From Mucilaginibacter glaciei (GTDB lineage: Bacteria; Bacteroidota; Bacteroidia; Sphingobacteriales; Sphingobacteriaceae), in the NCBI RefSeq assembly GCF_014773245.1, contig NZ_JACWMX010000007.1:124001-188000 (forward strand): DNA of 64,000 nt, in the 5' to 3' direction. How positions within the stretch are numbered: position 1 is the stretch's first letter; each line of letters starts with the position of its first letter. Of the stretch, positions 8,897 to 17,652 are shown piece by piece. The notes under the pieces are model-generated. The model was not told the DNA's origin. It did no database searches and saw only the letters and a list, made by a program, of their open reading frames with translations. The position numbers and the translations under genes are program-made.

Positions 8897-10041
8897 CTAT
8901 CTTTTATACCCTGCTCTTTTTTTTAATTTCTGTTGGTGCTTTTGCGCAACAAGCCCCTAAAGCCGACGACGCTTTACTGTTAGATTATTACCAGAACCAG
9001 CGTTTTGCAGAGGCAGCAGATTATCTCAAAAAAATATATGCCGAGCCGGTTACCGAATTAAAACCCCTGGCCCAATTAGCTTATACAGCAAACATGGCCG
9101 GGCGTTTGGCAGATGCGGAAGGGTATTATCAACGAATATATAATGCCGATTCTACCAATACTTCGGTATTATACAGTCTGGGTAGTTTAAACCTGCGCCG
9201 GGGCAATACCTTAAAAGCCGAAACATTTTATAAAAAAATTATTGAGCGTGATACAACCAACTTTATGGTATATAAGCAACTGGCAGGCATTGCTAAAGAT
9301 AAAGCCGACATTCCGCAGTTTATTAATTACTTACAAAGGGCCAACAAACTTAACCCTGCCGAGGCAGATGTAGCATCGGACCTGAGCGACGTTTACGTGG
9401 ATATGAAATTTACGGGCAATGCAGAAAAAGTTTTGAATGCGGCTATAGCCACCGATCCAGAAAATATCATTTTGCTAAATAGTTTACTCCGGTTAGTATA
9501 TGCGCAAAAAAAATGGCCCGAAGCCGTTGAGACCGGGTTGAAACTTGTTAAGGCGGGTAACAACTCGGGCATGGTGATGACCAAACTGGGGGTTGCCTAC
9601 TATAATATTAAAAATTACGACTGCAGTGCTTCTATCTTTGCCGATATGGCGGCAATAGCCCATAACGAAACCAGTTACTATTATTGGGCGTTAGCCTATA
9701 AGGCATTAAAAGATTTTAAAATGTCTATAGCAAAAATGGGGTTGGCTATTAACGAAGGCGTGTCTCCTAATGTAGCGGCTTACTATGGTGAAATTGCCGA
9801 TAGTAACGAGAAGTTGTTTAAATATAAAAAAGCATCTTTAGCATATCAGAAAAGCATACAGTTTGATGATAAAAATGCGATGATCTACTACTCGATGGCG
9901 AGCCTTTATGATGTAAACTTAAAGGATAAAAAGAACGCGGTTAAGTATTATAAGCTATACTTAGCTACCAAACCACCTGTTGAGAAACAAAAGAGCTTTA
10001 TAGATTATTCAAAAAGCAGGATAGCGATGCTGGCACGTTAG
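8890..10041 (+). CDS. Exported tetratricopeptide-repeat protein
   Basis: A 383-residue protein with a clear signal peptide (RSIFYTLLFFLISVGAFA, cleaved before QQAP). The rest is a solenoid of about eight to nine TPR units; recognisable ones include NTSVLYSLGSLNLRRGNTLK, NFMVYKQLAGIAKDKAD, VASDLSDVYVDMKFTGN and AMIYYSMASLYDVNLKDKKN, each with the small/aromatic spacing of TPR helices. It should be a periplasmic protein-protein interaction scaffold with no catalytic domain. The ATG at 8890 is required because it starts the signal peptide, even though it lies in the arm of a 15-bp inverted repeat that could block translation. Its end overlaps the end of the convergent riboflavin synthase gene by 4 bases. 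Confidence 0.85.
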   Translation: MRSIFYTLLFFLISVGAFAQQAPKADDALLLDYYQNQRFAEAADYLKKIYAEPVTELKPLAQLAYTANMAGRLADAEGYYQRIYNADSTNTSVLYSLGSLNLRRGNTLKAETFYKKIIERDTTNFMVYKQLAGIAKDKADIPQFINYLQRANKLNPAEADVASDLSDVYVDMKFTGNAEKVLNAAIATDPENIILLNSLLRLVYAQKKWPEAVETGLKLVKAGNNSGMVMTKLGVAYYNIKNYDCSASIFADMAAIAHNETSYYYWALAYKALKDFKMSIAKMGLAINEGVSPNVAAYYGEIADSNEKLFKYKKASLAYQKSIQFDDKNAMIYYSMASLYDVNLKDKKNAVKYYKLYLATKPPVEKQKSFIDYSKSRIAMLAR

Positions 10042-10622
10042 CGGTGCATTAACCTTGCCACATACTTACCTATAATATCAAATTCAAGGTTCACTTTGGT
10101 ACCCACCCGCACATTGTGCAAGTTGGTATGCTCATAAGTATAAGGAATAATGGCTACCGAAAAAAAGTTGGGGCCGGAATTAACTACTGTCAAGCTGATA
10201 CCGTTCACACAGATCGAGCCTTTCTCGACAGTTATATTACCCACCGCTGCATCATATTCAAATGTATATTCCCAGCTGCCCTCAAGCTCGTTAAATGCCG
10301 TACAGATAGCGGTTTGATCTACATGCCCCTGAACAATGTGCCCATCTAAACGGGCATTCATTTGCATACAGCGTTCCAGGTTTACCGGTTCGCCAACTTT
10401 AAGGTCGCCGATGCTGGTTTTATTCAGCGTCTCTTCAATGGCTGTAACCGTATGCGTACCATCGCCCAAGGCAATAACGGTTAAACAAACGCCATTATGC
10501 GCTACCGACTGATCGATCTTTAATTCCTGGGTGATGGATGATTCCACGGTGATATGCAGGTTACCCTGATCCTGCCGCAGGTCGGTGACTTTCCCCAAGG
10601 TTTCAATAATTCCTGTAAACAT
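10038..10622 (-). CDS. ribE: Riboflavin synthase, alpha chain
   Basis: A 194-residue enzyme that dismutates two 6,7-dimethyl-8-ribityllumazine molecules into riboflavin and a pyrimidine, the last step of riboflavin synthesis. It begins with the family-typical MFTGIIETLGKV and has two lumazine-binding repeats: residues about 1-95 (with VAHNGVCLTV and MQMNARLDGHIVQGHVD) and about 96-190 (with VEKGSICVNGISLTVV). The internal duplication and length match bacterial RibE/RibC. It is a single gene, convergent with the TPR gene, and no other rib gene is near. I saw no FMN riboswitch upstream. Confidence 0.95.
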   Translation of the reverse strand: MFTGIIETLGKVTDLRQDQGNLHITVESSITQELKIDQSVAHNGVCLTVIALGDGTHTVTAIEETLNKTSIGDLKVGEPVNLERCMQMNARLDGHIVQGHVDQTAICTAFNELEGSWEYTFEYDAAVGNITVEKGSICVNGISLTVVNSGPNFFSVAIIPYTYEHTNLHNVRVGTKVNLEFDIIGKYVARLMHR

Positions 10623-10689
10623 GCCGCAAAATTAACTTTTTTAATCACTGATTTTGCCCGGGTTCATAAAGAAGATATTTATATGATAT

Positions 10690-12240
10690 TTATGGTGCTA
10701 CTAAAGTGGCGATAGACCGGGCAGGTAAGGTAAAGCCATTTGCATTGTTTATTTTGCCTGCTAAACGCTGCATGTTAACAGCCTTATCGGAAGTAGTTAG
10801 GTACACTGATGAAGCTGGATATTTCTTCACCGTATTTTCCAGGTTGAGTTTTATTCGTACCGACGATGTGCCGTAATTGATGCCCACTACTACCAGCTTT
10901 TTTGTTTTTGGGTGAATGTAAGCAGAAAACATTAGCCCCTGCTTTACATCAGTTTGTACCGATACCCTTTGCATGCCTGGACGGATAAACAGGCTGTAGT
11001 GCCCTAATGCCCATAAATTCTTGGTTACCGTAAATTCGCCGTCCTTAAAATCAGGTTTAGGGTTTAGTGCTATTAGGTAATAGCGTGTATCGAAATCGGC
11101 GCCGCCAGGCTCGTATGAGTTCCAGAACTGCCAGGCAGTAGCGTTCCCAATAGTAAGATCGTTATGGATCACTTTTGCTAAAAACAAAGCGCAATCCATT
11201 GCCGTACGTTTACCTTTATTTCCATCCTTGTAACCGTCGCCCAGCATGGAGTATTCCGTTTGCCAATAATTAACGCCATAATACTTCGCGGTATCTGCGA
11301 GGTGGCTGCGCACAGCAACCATATTACTGTCGGTACCTTCCGAAAAGTAACTGTGGCCGCCAATTATTTTAGGCAAATGCGCTAAATTGCCCATATATAA
11401 CGCACTGCCCGGTTTAAAAAACTGTTGTATCTGGGCAGACGCACCCGTACTACCCGAATAGAGGTAATTGAGCATCCCTGCCTCGGTAACTAATATTTTT
11501 GTGTCGAGATGGTTTTGCGTAAGGCTTTTATCAAGCGTTTTAACAACCTGGTATATTTCATCATTTTTCCATGGCGAGCCCTCCTGCTTGGCCTGCATAT
11601 ACTTATCGGCCCAATCCCATTGCGGCTCGTTTACCGGACTAATGTAGCTGAAATGAAGCCCCTTGCGGTCGAAATGCCTGATCACGTTGGATAGGAATTC
11701 CGCGTAAGCGTCATAGGCGCCGGGCTTTAAGTTTGAGTGATAATCTTTTTCAAGTTTAAAACCCAGGCCATTTTTTGTGAACTGCACGGGAGGTGAATTA
11801 ACGAACGCAATGAGATTTTCTACGCCATAAGCATGCGCTTTTTTTAAAAAGAATTGATAACCCGCCTGTTTGCTCCAGTCATAGGTGCCATTCTTACTCA
11901 GGAATGATTCCGTCCGTTTTCTAAAATCTTTAATACCACTGCTATCGCCCTTCTCGGCGGTACCCGCGCCAATATTAAAACGCCAGGCCGAAAGGCCTAT
12001 CCCTTCGGGATTGCCCTTTACATCCTGTTTACGGCTGAATAGTAATTGTGCTATTTTTTCACGTTTTTGCTCCGGCCAGTATTTTCCAATTCCTTCAGAA
12101 AACCAGCATCCCGAAGCACCGATGTTGTCAATTACCTGTGCCCGCTTGCCGGTATTAATCGTAACGATAATAGTCGTATCCGCAGGGGCTTTAGGATTAT
12201 TAAACGCCGTTAAAAACGTCAATAATAGCAGATGAAGCAT
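10690..12240 (-). CDS. Secreted GH30-family glycoside hydrolase
   Basis: A 516-residue exported enzyme (short signal MLHLLLLTFLTAFN). The first 430 residues form the GH30 TIM barrel: IDNIGASGCWFSE near 37-49, WRFNIGAGTAEKG (86-98), the acid/base Glu205 in SPVNEPQWDW and the probable nucleophile Glu329 in YWQTEYSML. The C-terminal 90 residues are the side beta-sandwich usual in GH30. The composition is closest to endo-beta-1,6-galactanase or glucosylceramidase-like members; specificity cannot be read from the sequence. It likely acts on plant or microbial polysaccharide in the periplasm or outside. No susC/susD pair is nearby, so it is not in a typical polysaccharide-utilisation locus. Confidence 0.88.
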   Translation of the reverse strand: MLHLLLLTFLTAFNNPKAPADTTIIVTINTGKRAQVIDNIGASGCWFSEGIGKYWPEQKREKIAQLLFSRKQDVKGNPEGIGLSAWRFNIGAGTAEKGDSSGIKDFRKRTESFLSKNGTYDWSKQAGYQFFLKKAHAYGVENLIAFVNSPPVQFTKNGLGFKLEKDYHSNLKPGAYDAYAEFLSNVIRHFDRKGLHFSYISPVNEPQWDWADKYMQAKQEGSPWKNDEIYQVVKTLDKSLTQNHLDTKILVTEAGMLNYLYSGSTGASAQIQQFFKPGSALYMGNLAHLPKIIGGHSYFSEGTDSNMVAVRSHLADTAKYYGVNYWQTEYSMLGDGYKDGNKGKRTAMDCALFLAKVIHNDLTIGNATAWQFWNSYEPGGADFDTRYYLIALNPKPDFKDGEFTVTKNLWALGHYSLFIRPGMQRVSVQTDVKQGLMFSAYIHPKTKKLVVVGINYGTSSVRIKLNLENTVKKYPASSVYLTTSDKAVNMQRLAGKINNANGFTLPARSIATLVAP

Positions 12241-12281
12241 ATAAAAATATCAGTTTATCTAGACATGACAAGTATGGCAGG

Positions 12282-12779
12282 CTATTTAAAACAACTATCC
12301 AATTCCACCCGCTTATTGCGCAGATCTTTACCGGCCTCCATAACCGATTTAAGATTGGTCAGGTAAAATGTCCACCCTATCTGGCATTGCACCAGCAGAT
12401 TTTTTTTAGGGTCACTTTCTTCGGGGATATTATCCTGCGTCAAATCGATAATGGTAAGCCCGTTACGGGTAGAAAATTTAACGGTAACTACGCTGTCGCC
12501 GCTAAAGGTAAATTTAATTAAGTCTTGCCCGTTGGCTTCCAATATACTGCCTTTTTGCAGCGTATCGTTATTAAAGCCATGCCAATACCAGGTGTATGTA
12601 TCTTCCTTCATAATCTGCTCATCGGCTGCACGCTGGCGCAGCGGAACGGTAAAAAAATCGGCTTTACGTAAAAACCATTTCTCGAGCCCGGCGGGTGTGG
12701 CCCAGGCCATGTACAGGCTGCGCAGATCCACATTATAGTCGCCGCAGAGTCTAAATTCATTCCACCGGGTATCTTGCAT
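12282..12779 (-). CDS. SRPBCC/AHSA1-domain protein
   Basis: A 165-residue cytoplasmic protein of the START-like AHSA1 group. The N-terminal strand and helix (LRSLYMAWATPAGLEKWF) are the signature, since the W-x5-EKWF pattern recurs in this family. It is followed by alternating beta-strands (TYTWYWHGF, LIKFTFSGDSVVTVKFS) and a long C-terminal helix with the usual GWTFYLTNLKSVMEAGKDLR. Such proteins bind small hydrophobic ligands or act as Hsp90 co-chaperone-like domains; the role here is unknown. It lies upstream of the GH30 gene on the same strand with a 41-base gap, so co-transcription is possible but there is no functional link. Confidence 0.85.
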   Translation of the reverse strand: MQDTRWNEFRLCGDYNVDLRSLYMAWATPAGLEKWFLRKADFFTVPLRQRAADEQIMKEDTYTWYWHGFNNDTLQKGSILEANGQDLIKFTFSGDSVVTVKFSTRNGLTIIDLTQDNIPEESDPKKNLLVQCQIGWTFYLTNLKSVMEAGKDLRNKRVELDSCFK

Positions 12780-12863
12780 AGCAATAAAATTTTTATTGGA
12801 TTATAGGAGTAAAACTAACCAATATACTTTGTGTTTTGCTAATTTGCCTTTAAAATCAATTAT

Positions 12864-13319
12864 ATGCCAAAGCAAAGCGCGGGAATTGTCTTATACCGGA
12901 TAGTAAGCGGCCAAACAGAAATTTTTCTGGTGCACCCCGGCGGGCCGTTCTGGAAAAATAAAGATGATGGCGCCTGGAGCATTCCCAAAGGTGAATATAC
13001 TGATGATGAAGAACCCCTGCTGGCTGCCAGGCGTGAATTTGCTGAGGAAACCGGACAAGAAATTACCGGCGATTTTGTCCCGTTAAAACCCGTCAAACAA
13101 AAAAGCGGAAAAGTGATACATGCCTGGGCGGTAGTCGGCGATTTGGATCATACCAATATTAAAAGCAACTTGTTTGAAATGGAATGGCCGCCAAAATCTG
13201 GCAAACTAGCCAGTTTTGAAGAGGTTGACCGCGCGGACTGGTTCGATCTGGAAACCGCTAAAATAAAGATCAATCCCGGGCAGGTAAGGTTGATTGAGGA
13301 GTTGAAAGAGTTAGTTTAA
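12864..13319 (+). CDS. Nudix hydrolase (diadenosine polyphosphate or nucleoside diphosphate type)
   Basis: A 151-residue Nudix protein. The box starts at Gly47 and reads GEYTDDEE, PLLAARREFAEET, GQE, matching GX5EX7REUXEEXGU with the metal-binding Glu cluster intact. The N-terminus KQSAGIVLYRIVSGQTEIFLVHPGGPFW resembles the group that hydrolyses Ap4A-like compounds or has a predicted NTP pyrophosphohydrolase role. The C-terminal helix (GQVRLIEELKEL) is also typical. The substrate cannot be assigned. It is divergent from the SRPBCC gene and convergent with the biotin carboxylase gene. Confidence 0.9.
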   Translation: MPKQSAGIVLYRIVSGQTEIFLVHPGGPFWKNKDDGAWSIPKGEYTDDEEPLLAARREFAEETGQEITGDFVPLKPVKQKSGKVIHAWAVVGDLDHTNIKSNLFEMEWPPKSGKLASFEEVDRADWFDLETAKIKINPGQVRLIEELKELV

Positions 13320-13434
13320 TTTAATCGTGTTTTAAGAGTGCCTTCCAGACGCGATACTCCTAACAGAAGTGTTAACCCGCCTATTTTATAAATAATTAAC
13401 AGTCAGGATATTAAGTATAAAAATTATGAAAATG

Positions 13435-13454
13435 TGTAAACCTTTGTAAACCCA
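13435..13454 (-). repeat. 20-bp repeat with doubled GGTTTACA, copy 1
   Basis: Read on the minus strand, this segment equals the 20 bases at 19869-19888 exactly and contains GGTTTACA twice, 11 bases apart. It lies in the convergent gap between the Nudix and biotin carboxylase genes, where a promoter is not expected. Confidence 0.6.
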
Positions 13455-13474
13455 TTTATCAAAAAAAACAGTCT

Positions 13475-14953
13475 TTACCCCCTCCTGTTCTTCACCCAGT
13501 TACTCTCAGCAACTTCAGCAGTTTCAGCAACTGCCATTTTTTTAGTACCCAGTAATTTTTCCATTAACAAAGCTGCTATTAGAGCCTCTGATTCGTTACC
13601 GGTTTGCAGGGAATCGGGCGTAAAATATTTTTTCACAAAGTGCGTATCGAAATTACCAGAGGTGAAGGCCTCGTGCTGCATGACAAATTTACCGAACGGC
13701 AAGGTAGTAGTGATACCGGTGATGATATACTCGTCAATAGCCCTGATCATACGCTCTATAGCCTCGGTGCGGTCTTTACCGTAGGTGATTAGCTTGGCTA
13801 TCATCGGGTCATAATAGATCGGGATCTCCATTCCTTGCTCAAAGCCATCGTCTACCCTTACACCGGGTCCCTTTGGCGTAACGTAGGTTTGCAGGGTGCC
13901 AATATCGGGTAGGAAATTATTATCGGGATCCTCGGCATATACCCGCAACTCCATCGCGTGCCCTCTAATGTGCAGATCTTCCTGTTTAAAACTGATGGCT
14001 TCGCCACGGGCAATGCGGATCTGCTCCTTCACCAGGTCGATACCCGTGATCAGTTCTGTAACCGGATGCTCCACCTGTAAGCGGGTATTCATTTCCAGGA
14101 AGAAAAAGTCGAGCTTTTCATCCATTATAAATTCCACGGTACCAGCTCCGGTGTAATTAACCGAACGCGCAACATCTACGGCGCATTTGCCCATCCGTTC
14201 GCGAATTTCGGGCGTTAATACAGATGATGGCGCTTCTTCAATTACTTTTTGATGTCGGCGCTGTACCGAGCAATCCCGCTCAAATAAGTGTACGATATTA
14301 CCATGCGTATCGCCCAGCACCTGGATCTCGATATGCCTTGGCGATGATACGTAACGCTCTATAAATACCGAACCATCGCCAAAGGCGGATGTAGCCTCAG
14401 ATACGGCAAGGTTCATTTGTTCTTCAAAATCGGCAGGGGTGTCCACGATGCGCATCCCCTTACCACCACCACCCGCGGCGGCTTTGATCAGGATAGGGAA
14501 ACCGACTTCTACCGCGCGAAGTTTTGCTTCAGCAATGTTGGTGATGGCTTCTTCGGTGCCGGGTACCATCGGGATGTTGTATTTTAAGGCAGCAGCCTTG
14601 GCGGATAGTTTGTTACCCATAACCTCCATCGCCTCGGGCGAGGGGCCGATCAGGATCAAACCTGCCTCGCGCACCTGCCTTGCAAAAGCGGCATTCTCGC
14701 TTAAAAAACCATAACCGGGATGGATACCTTCGGCGCCGGTTTGTTTACAGGCGGCAATGATCTTATCTCCGACCAAATAGGATTGATTAGATGGTGCTTC
14801 GCCGATAAACACGGCCTCATCGGCATAACGGACGTGCAGGGCGTTCCTATCGGCAGCCGAATAGACGGCCACTGTTTTGATCCCCATTTCGCGCGCTGAA
14901 CGCATAACGCGTAAAGCGATCTCACCCCTGTTGGCTACAAGTATTTTTTGCAT
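13475..14953 (-). CDS. accC: Biotin carboxylase subunit of an acyl-CoA carboxylase
   Basis: A 492-residue ATP-grasp enzyme that carboxylates biotin on its carrier protein using ATP and bicarbonate. It begins MQKILVANRGEIALRVMRSA, has the Gly-rich ATP loop AAAGGGGKGMRIV (about 157-169), the RDCSVQRRHQKVIEEAP block and the catalytic MNTRLQVEHPVTE segment. ATG 14953 is chosen; an in-frame TTG 9 bases upstream adds only three residues. The protein exceeds the usual 445-450 residues by a C-terminal tail of about 45 residues. No carboxyltransferase or biotin carrier gene is in the window, so it may serve acetyl-CoA carboxylase or a propionyl-CoA type enzyme encoded elsewhere. Confidence 0.85.
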   Translation of the reverse strand: MQKILVANRGEIALRVMRSAREMGIKTVAVYSAADRNALHVRYADEAVFIGEAPSNQSYLVGDKIIAACKQTGAEGIHPGYGFLSENAAFARQVREAGLILIGPSPEAMEVMGNKLSAKAAALKYNIPMVPGTEEAITNIAEAKLRAVEVGFPILIKAAAGGGGKGMRIVDTPADFEEQMNLAVSEATSAFGDGSVFIERYVSSPRHIEIQVLGDTHGNIVHLFERDCSVQRRHQKVIEEAPSSVLTPEIRERMGKCAVDVARSVNYTGAGTVEFIMDEKLDFFFLEMNTRLQVEHPVTELITGIDLVKEQIRIARGEAISFKQEDLHIRGHAMELRVYAEDPDNNFLPDIGTLQTYVTPKGPGVRVDDGFEQGMEIPIYYDPMIAKLITYGKDRTEAIERMIRAIDEYIITGITTTLPFGKFVMQHEAFTSGNFDTHFVKKYFTPDSLQTGNESEALIAALLMEKLLGTKKMAVAETAEVAESNWVKNRRG

Positions 14954-15156
14954 AGGTAACAAATGTAACGGATTAAGTGCAAAAAAGAAATGCTCTTTGC
15001 GGGACGCGGAATTATGGCAATAGTGTTTACGTTCACACCATGAACACCGTGAACATACATGAACACTTGCTAACCAGTGTGTTGATTTTCAGACGCTGAA
15101 ACGATCGCGCCACCATAAGTTTACTTACAGTTGTTAGCAACCGGTAGAAGGTTTAC

Positions 15157-15636
15157 CTACCCTATCAACTGTTCCTGTTCAATTTTCTTTTGGAGTTCTA
15201 AGATAGCGCCGATCAAAGCCTCGGGGCGGGGCGGGCAGCCTTGTACATATACATCAACGGGGATCACCCTGTCAACACCTTTTACCACATGGTAACCGTG
15301 CTGCCAGTATGGGCCGCCGCAGTTAGAGCATGAGCCCATCGAGATCACATATTTAGGCTCGGGCATTTGCTCGTACAGGCGTTTAATGCGTTCGGCCATT
15401 TTAAAGGTAACCGTGCCCGCAATGATAATTACATCTGCCTGGCGTGCCGATGGCCGCGGGAAAACGCCAAACCTATCCAGATCATAAGTTGATGCCATTG
15501 AACCCATCATTTCTATCGCGCAGCAGGCAATCCCAAAACTTAAAGGCCATAAAGATGATAAACGCGCCCAATTCATCAGGTCGTTTACTTTAGTGATCAC
15601 TATACCACCGCTTTCATTAGTCAGGTCAGGCGTCAT
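15157..15636 (-). CDS. nuoB: NADH-quinone oxidoreductase subunit B
   Basis: A 159-residue complex I subunit carrying cluster N2, the last Fe-S centre before quinone. The four Cys ligands are visible in [10 protein letters not shown] (two), [11 protein letters not shown] and VQGCPPRPE. The start at ATG 15636 ([10 protein letters not shown]) overlaps the end of nuoA by 11 bases; a longer frame runs back through nuoA and is not the real start. The protein should lie in the membrane-peripheral arm on the cytoplasmic side. Downstream there are 203 bases and then accC rather than nuoC, so this is a two-gene nuo fragment. Confidence 0.93.
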   Translation of the reverse strand: MTPDLTNESGGIVITKVNDLMNWARLSSLWPLSFGIACCAIEMMGSMASTYDLDRFGVFPRPSARQADVIIIAGTVTFKMAERIKRLYEQMPEPKYVISMGSCSNCGGPYWQHGYHVVKGVDRVIPVDVYVQGCPPRPEALIGAILELQKKIEQEQLIG

Positions 15637-16252
15637 TAGTTGGCTTTTTAAATGATGGTTTAAACATAGGCTTTTTGATCGGGGTCGCAGTTTCGGACGT
15701 TGCCGCAGCAGCGACCACCGGAGCGTTAACAGCAACCGGTGCCGCTAACTCTAAACTAAAATTGCGCACCTTAAAATCACTCTGCTCCCTGTTTAATTGC
15801 TCGTATAAGGATTGCGGTACTTGCGTATCGGTTTTCGGGGTGATCACATTCGGTTTTATCCAGTCCAGGTCGCCTTTGCGCCAAACGTAAACCAGGCCCA
15901 AGATCAGGATGCCTAAAAAAATGAACATCTCCGTTAGTGCTACCCAACCCCAGCGCGCATCTATCTGTAATAACTCGCGGTTACCAAAAACCGTGGCCCA
16001 GGGGAAGACAAACACCATCTCGACATCGAACAGTAAAAACACCAGTGCGATTACATAAAAGCGCGAGTTGAAGGGTAACCAGGCGCTGCCGGTAGGTTCT
16101 TCGCCGCACTCGTAAGTGGTTTGCTTTTCGTAATTGGGATGGTTAGGCGCTAATATCCTGTTGGTTACAAACAGTAAACACACCAGTATGATACCTGTAA
16201 TTAAAAAGATAAGTATCTTTCCAAATTCTGATATTTGCGAAACATCATCCAT
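15626..16252 (-). CDS. nuoA: NADH-quinone oxidoreductase subunit A with long C-terminal tail
   Basis: A 208-residue membrane subunit of complex I. It has three transmembrane helices (about 8-32, 68-90 and 100-122) and the conserved loop [20 protein letters not shown] with the family Cys. The [10 protein letters not shown] block follows. The canonical protein ends near residue 130; here about 75 extra residues follow, rich in Ala, Pro and Lys (for example [14 protein letters not shown]), predicted to be a disordered cytoplasmic or periplasmic tail. Its ATG shares the tetranucleotide CATG (16250-16253) with the ATG of the divergent flavoprotein gene. A minus-strand TAAATTTG at 16265-16258 matches a -7 box and would give an almost leaderless transcript. 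Confidence 0.9.
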   Translation of the reverse strand: MDDVSQISEFGKILIFLITGIILVCLLFVTNRILAPNHPNYEKQTTYECGEEPTGSAWLPFNSRFYVIALVFLLFDVEMVFVFPWATVFGNRELLQIDARWGWVALTEMFIFLGILILGLVYVWRKGDLDWIKPNVITPKTDTQVPQSLYEQLNREQSDFKVRNFSLELAAPVAVNAPVVAAAATSETATPIKKPMFKPSFKKPTNDA

Positions 16253-16253
16253 G
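16250..16253. promoter_or_regulatory. Shared CATG: divergent start codons of nuoA and the flavoprotein
   Basis: CATG gives ATG on both strands: 16251-16253 (plus) starts the flavoprotein, 16252-16250 (minus) starts NuoA. There is no intergenic space for two ordinary promoters or 5' leaders, so each gene's control region must lie in the other gene. Confidence 0.65.
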
Positions 16254-17465
16254 ACAGCAAATTTAACAAAACAATCACACTTTGATGCTATAATAATTGG
16301 CGGCGGCGCCTGCGGACTGATGTGCGCGGTACAGGCAGGCTTTTTAGGCAAGCGTACCCTGATACTGGAAAAGAACGACAAAGTGGGCGCCAAAATACTG
16401 ATAAGCGGCGGCGGCCGATGTAACTATACCAACCTGTATGCTACGCACAAACAATTCATCTCCCAAAACGAACATTTCTCCCGGTCGGCATTAGCACAAT
16501 ATACGGTGGATGATACAGTGACTTTTTTTGAGACGTACGGCATTGAGGGTAAAGAGAAAACGCTTGGCCAGCTGTTCCCGGTTAGTGATAAGGCCAAAGA
16601 TATAGTGAACGTTTTTACCGAGCTTTGTGCCGATCTGGACCAGGAGATCTGGTGTGACAGCGAAGTTACCGCTGTTGAGCAAACGGCAGATGGGTTTAGC
16701 GTAACTGTAACCCGTAACGATAAACAACAGATATTATCCGCCCAAAAAGTGGTCATTGCCAGCGGTGGGCTGCCCATCCAAAAGATGGGTGCTACAGATT
16801 TTGGACTGCGCGTGGCCCGTAAATTTGCTATGCAGGTAACCGAAACCTCTCCTGCCCTGGTACCGTTAACCATTACGGGTAAAGACCTGCCCTGGTATGA
16901 GCAACTATCGGGCAATAGTATCTTTTGCCGGGTATGGAATGACAGGGCCAGCTTTGAAGAAAATATTTTGTTTACCCATTGGGGCTTAAGCGGCCCGGCA
17001 GTATTGCAGATCTCGTCGTACTGGAAACCCGGCGAACATATTTACATCGACCTGCTCCCCGGAAAAGATATAGTGAACTTGATCTTGCAGGAACGCGAAC
17101 AAAACGGTAAAAAAATGCTGTTAGCCTACCTTTCCGGCTTGTTTACCCGCAAGTTTGCCGAGGCGTTGGTTGATTATATCCCGGCAGATAAAAACTTGGC
17201 ATCATTAACCAAAACGGAACTGGAAGACATCAGCCTGTTACTGCACGAGTTTAAGGTAAAGCCAGCCGGCACCAAAGGTTACGATAAGGCCGAAGTAATG
17301 ACCGGCGGTGTTGATACCAACGAGCTATCGTCTAAAACCCTCGAAGCTAAAAAAGTACCGGGGCTGTTTTTCGGTGGTGAATGCGTGGATGTTACCGGCT
17401 GGCTGGGTGGCTACAATTTTCAGTGGGCCTGGGCAAGCGGCTTTGTGATAGCGCAGAATTTATAG
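16251..17465 (+). CDS. HI0933/BaiN-family flavoprotein (NAD(P)/FAD-dependent oxidoreductase)
   Basis: A 404-residue soluble flavoprotein. The N-terminal Rossmann motif is DAIIIGGGACGLMCAVQAG, then RTLILEKNDKVGAKILISGGGRCNYTN, the signature of the HI0933 family. Further blocks are VVIASGGLPIQKMGATDFG and the C-terminal GLFFGGECVDVTGWLGGYNFQWAWASG that closes over FAD. Members have been studied as BaiN (bile acid reduction) or left unassigned; the substrate here is unknown. ATG 16251 is the only suitable start upstream of the Rossmann fold, and it overlaps the divergent nuoA start by two bases. The promoter must therefore lie within nuoA coding sequence. Confidence 0.88.
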   Translation: MTANLTKQSHFDAIIIGGGACGLMCAVQAGFLGKRTLILEKNDKVGAKILISGGGRCNYTNLYATHKQFISQNEHFSRSALAQYTVDDTVTFFETYGIEGKEKTLGQLFPVSDKAKDIVNVFTELCADLDQEIWCDSEVTAVEQTADGFSVTVTRNDKQQILSAQKVVIASGGLPIQKMGATDFGLRVARKFAMQVTETSPALVPLTITGKDLPWYEQLSGNSIFCRVWNDRASFEENILFTHWGLSGPAVLQISSYWKPGEHIYIDLLPGKDIVNLILQEREQNGKKMLLAYLSGLFTRKFAEALVDYIPADKNLASLTKTELEDISLLLHEFKVKPAGTKGYDKAEVMTGGVDTNELSSKTLEAKKVPGLFFGGECVDVTGWLGGYNFQWAWASGFVIAQNL

Positions 17466-17510
17466 GGTAAGTCGCCCGGTAGTTTTTACAAACGAACATT
17501 TAAGATTATT

Positions 17511-17596
17511 TGTCATTGCGAGCGATAGCGCGGCAATCTCAGAGCACAAACGGATATGCTGAGATTGCCACATTCGCTGCGCTTTTCGCAATGACA
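17511..17596. repeat. Dispersed palindromic repeat (TGTCATTGCGAG type), copy 2
   Basis: An 86-bp element bounded by TGTCATTGCG and CGCAATGACA, sharing the core CGGATATGCTGAGATTGCC (17551-17569) with the copy at 8366-8450. It fills the convergent gap between the flavoprotein and SDR genes. Confidence 0.85.
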
Positions 17597-17652
17597 GAAT
17601 GTTTACTTATTTTCACCATGTCCTAACAATGACATGGTGGCTTTGAAGTTAA

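Noticed and set aside
13896-14714. Open frames opposite accC
   Set aside because: They are antisense shadows of a clearly identified biotin carboxylase gene.
15637-15735. Longer nuoB start running into nuoA
   Set aside because: The added residues are the other frame of the nuoA tail; NuoB proteins start near MTPDL.
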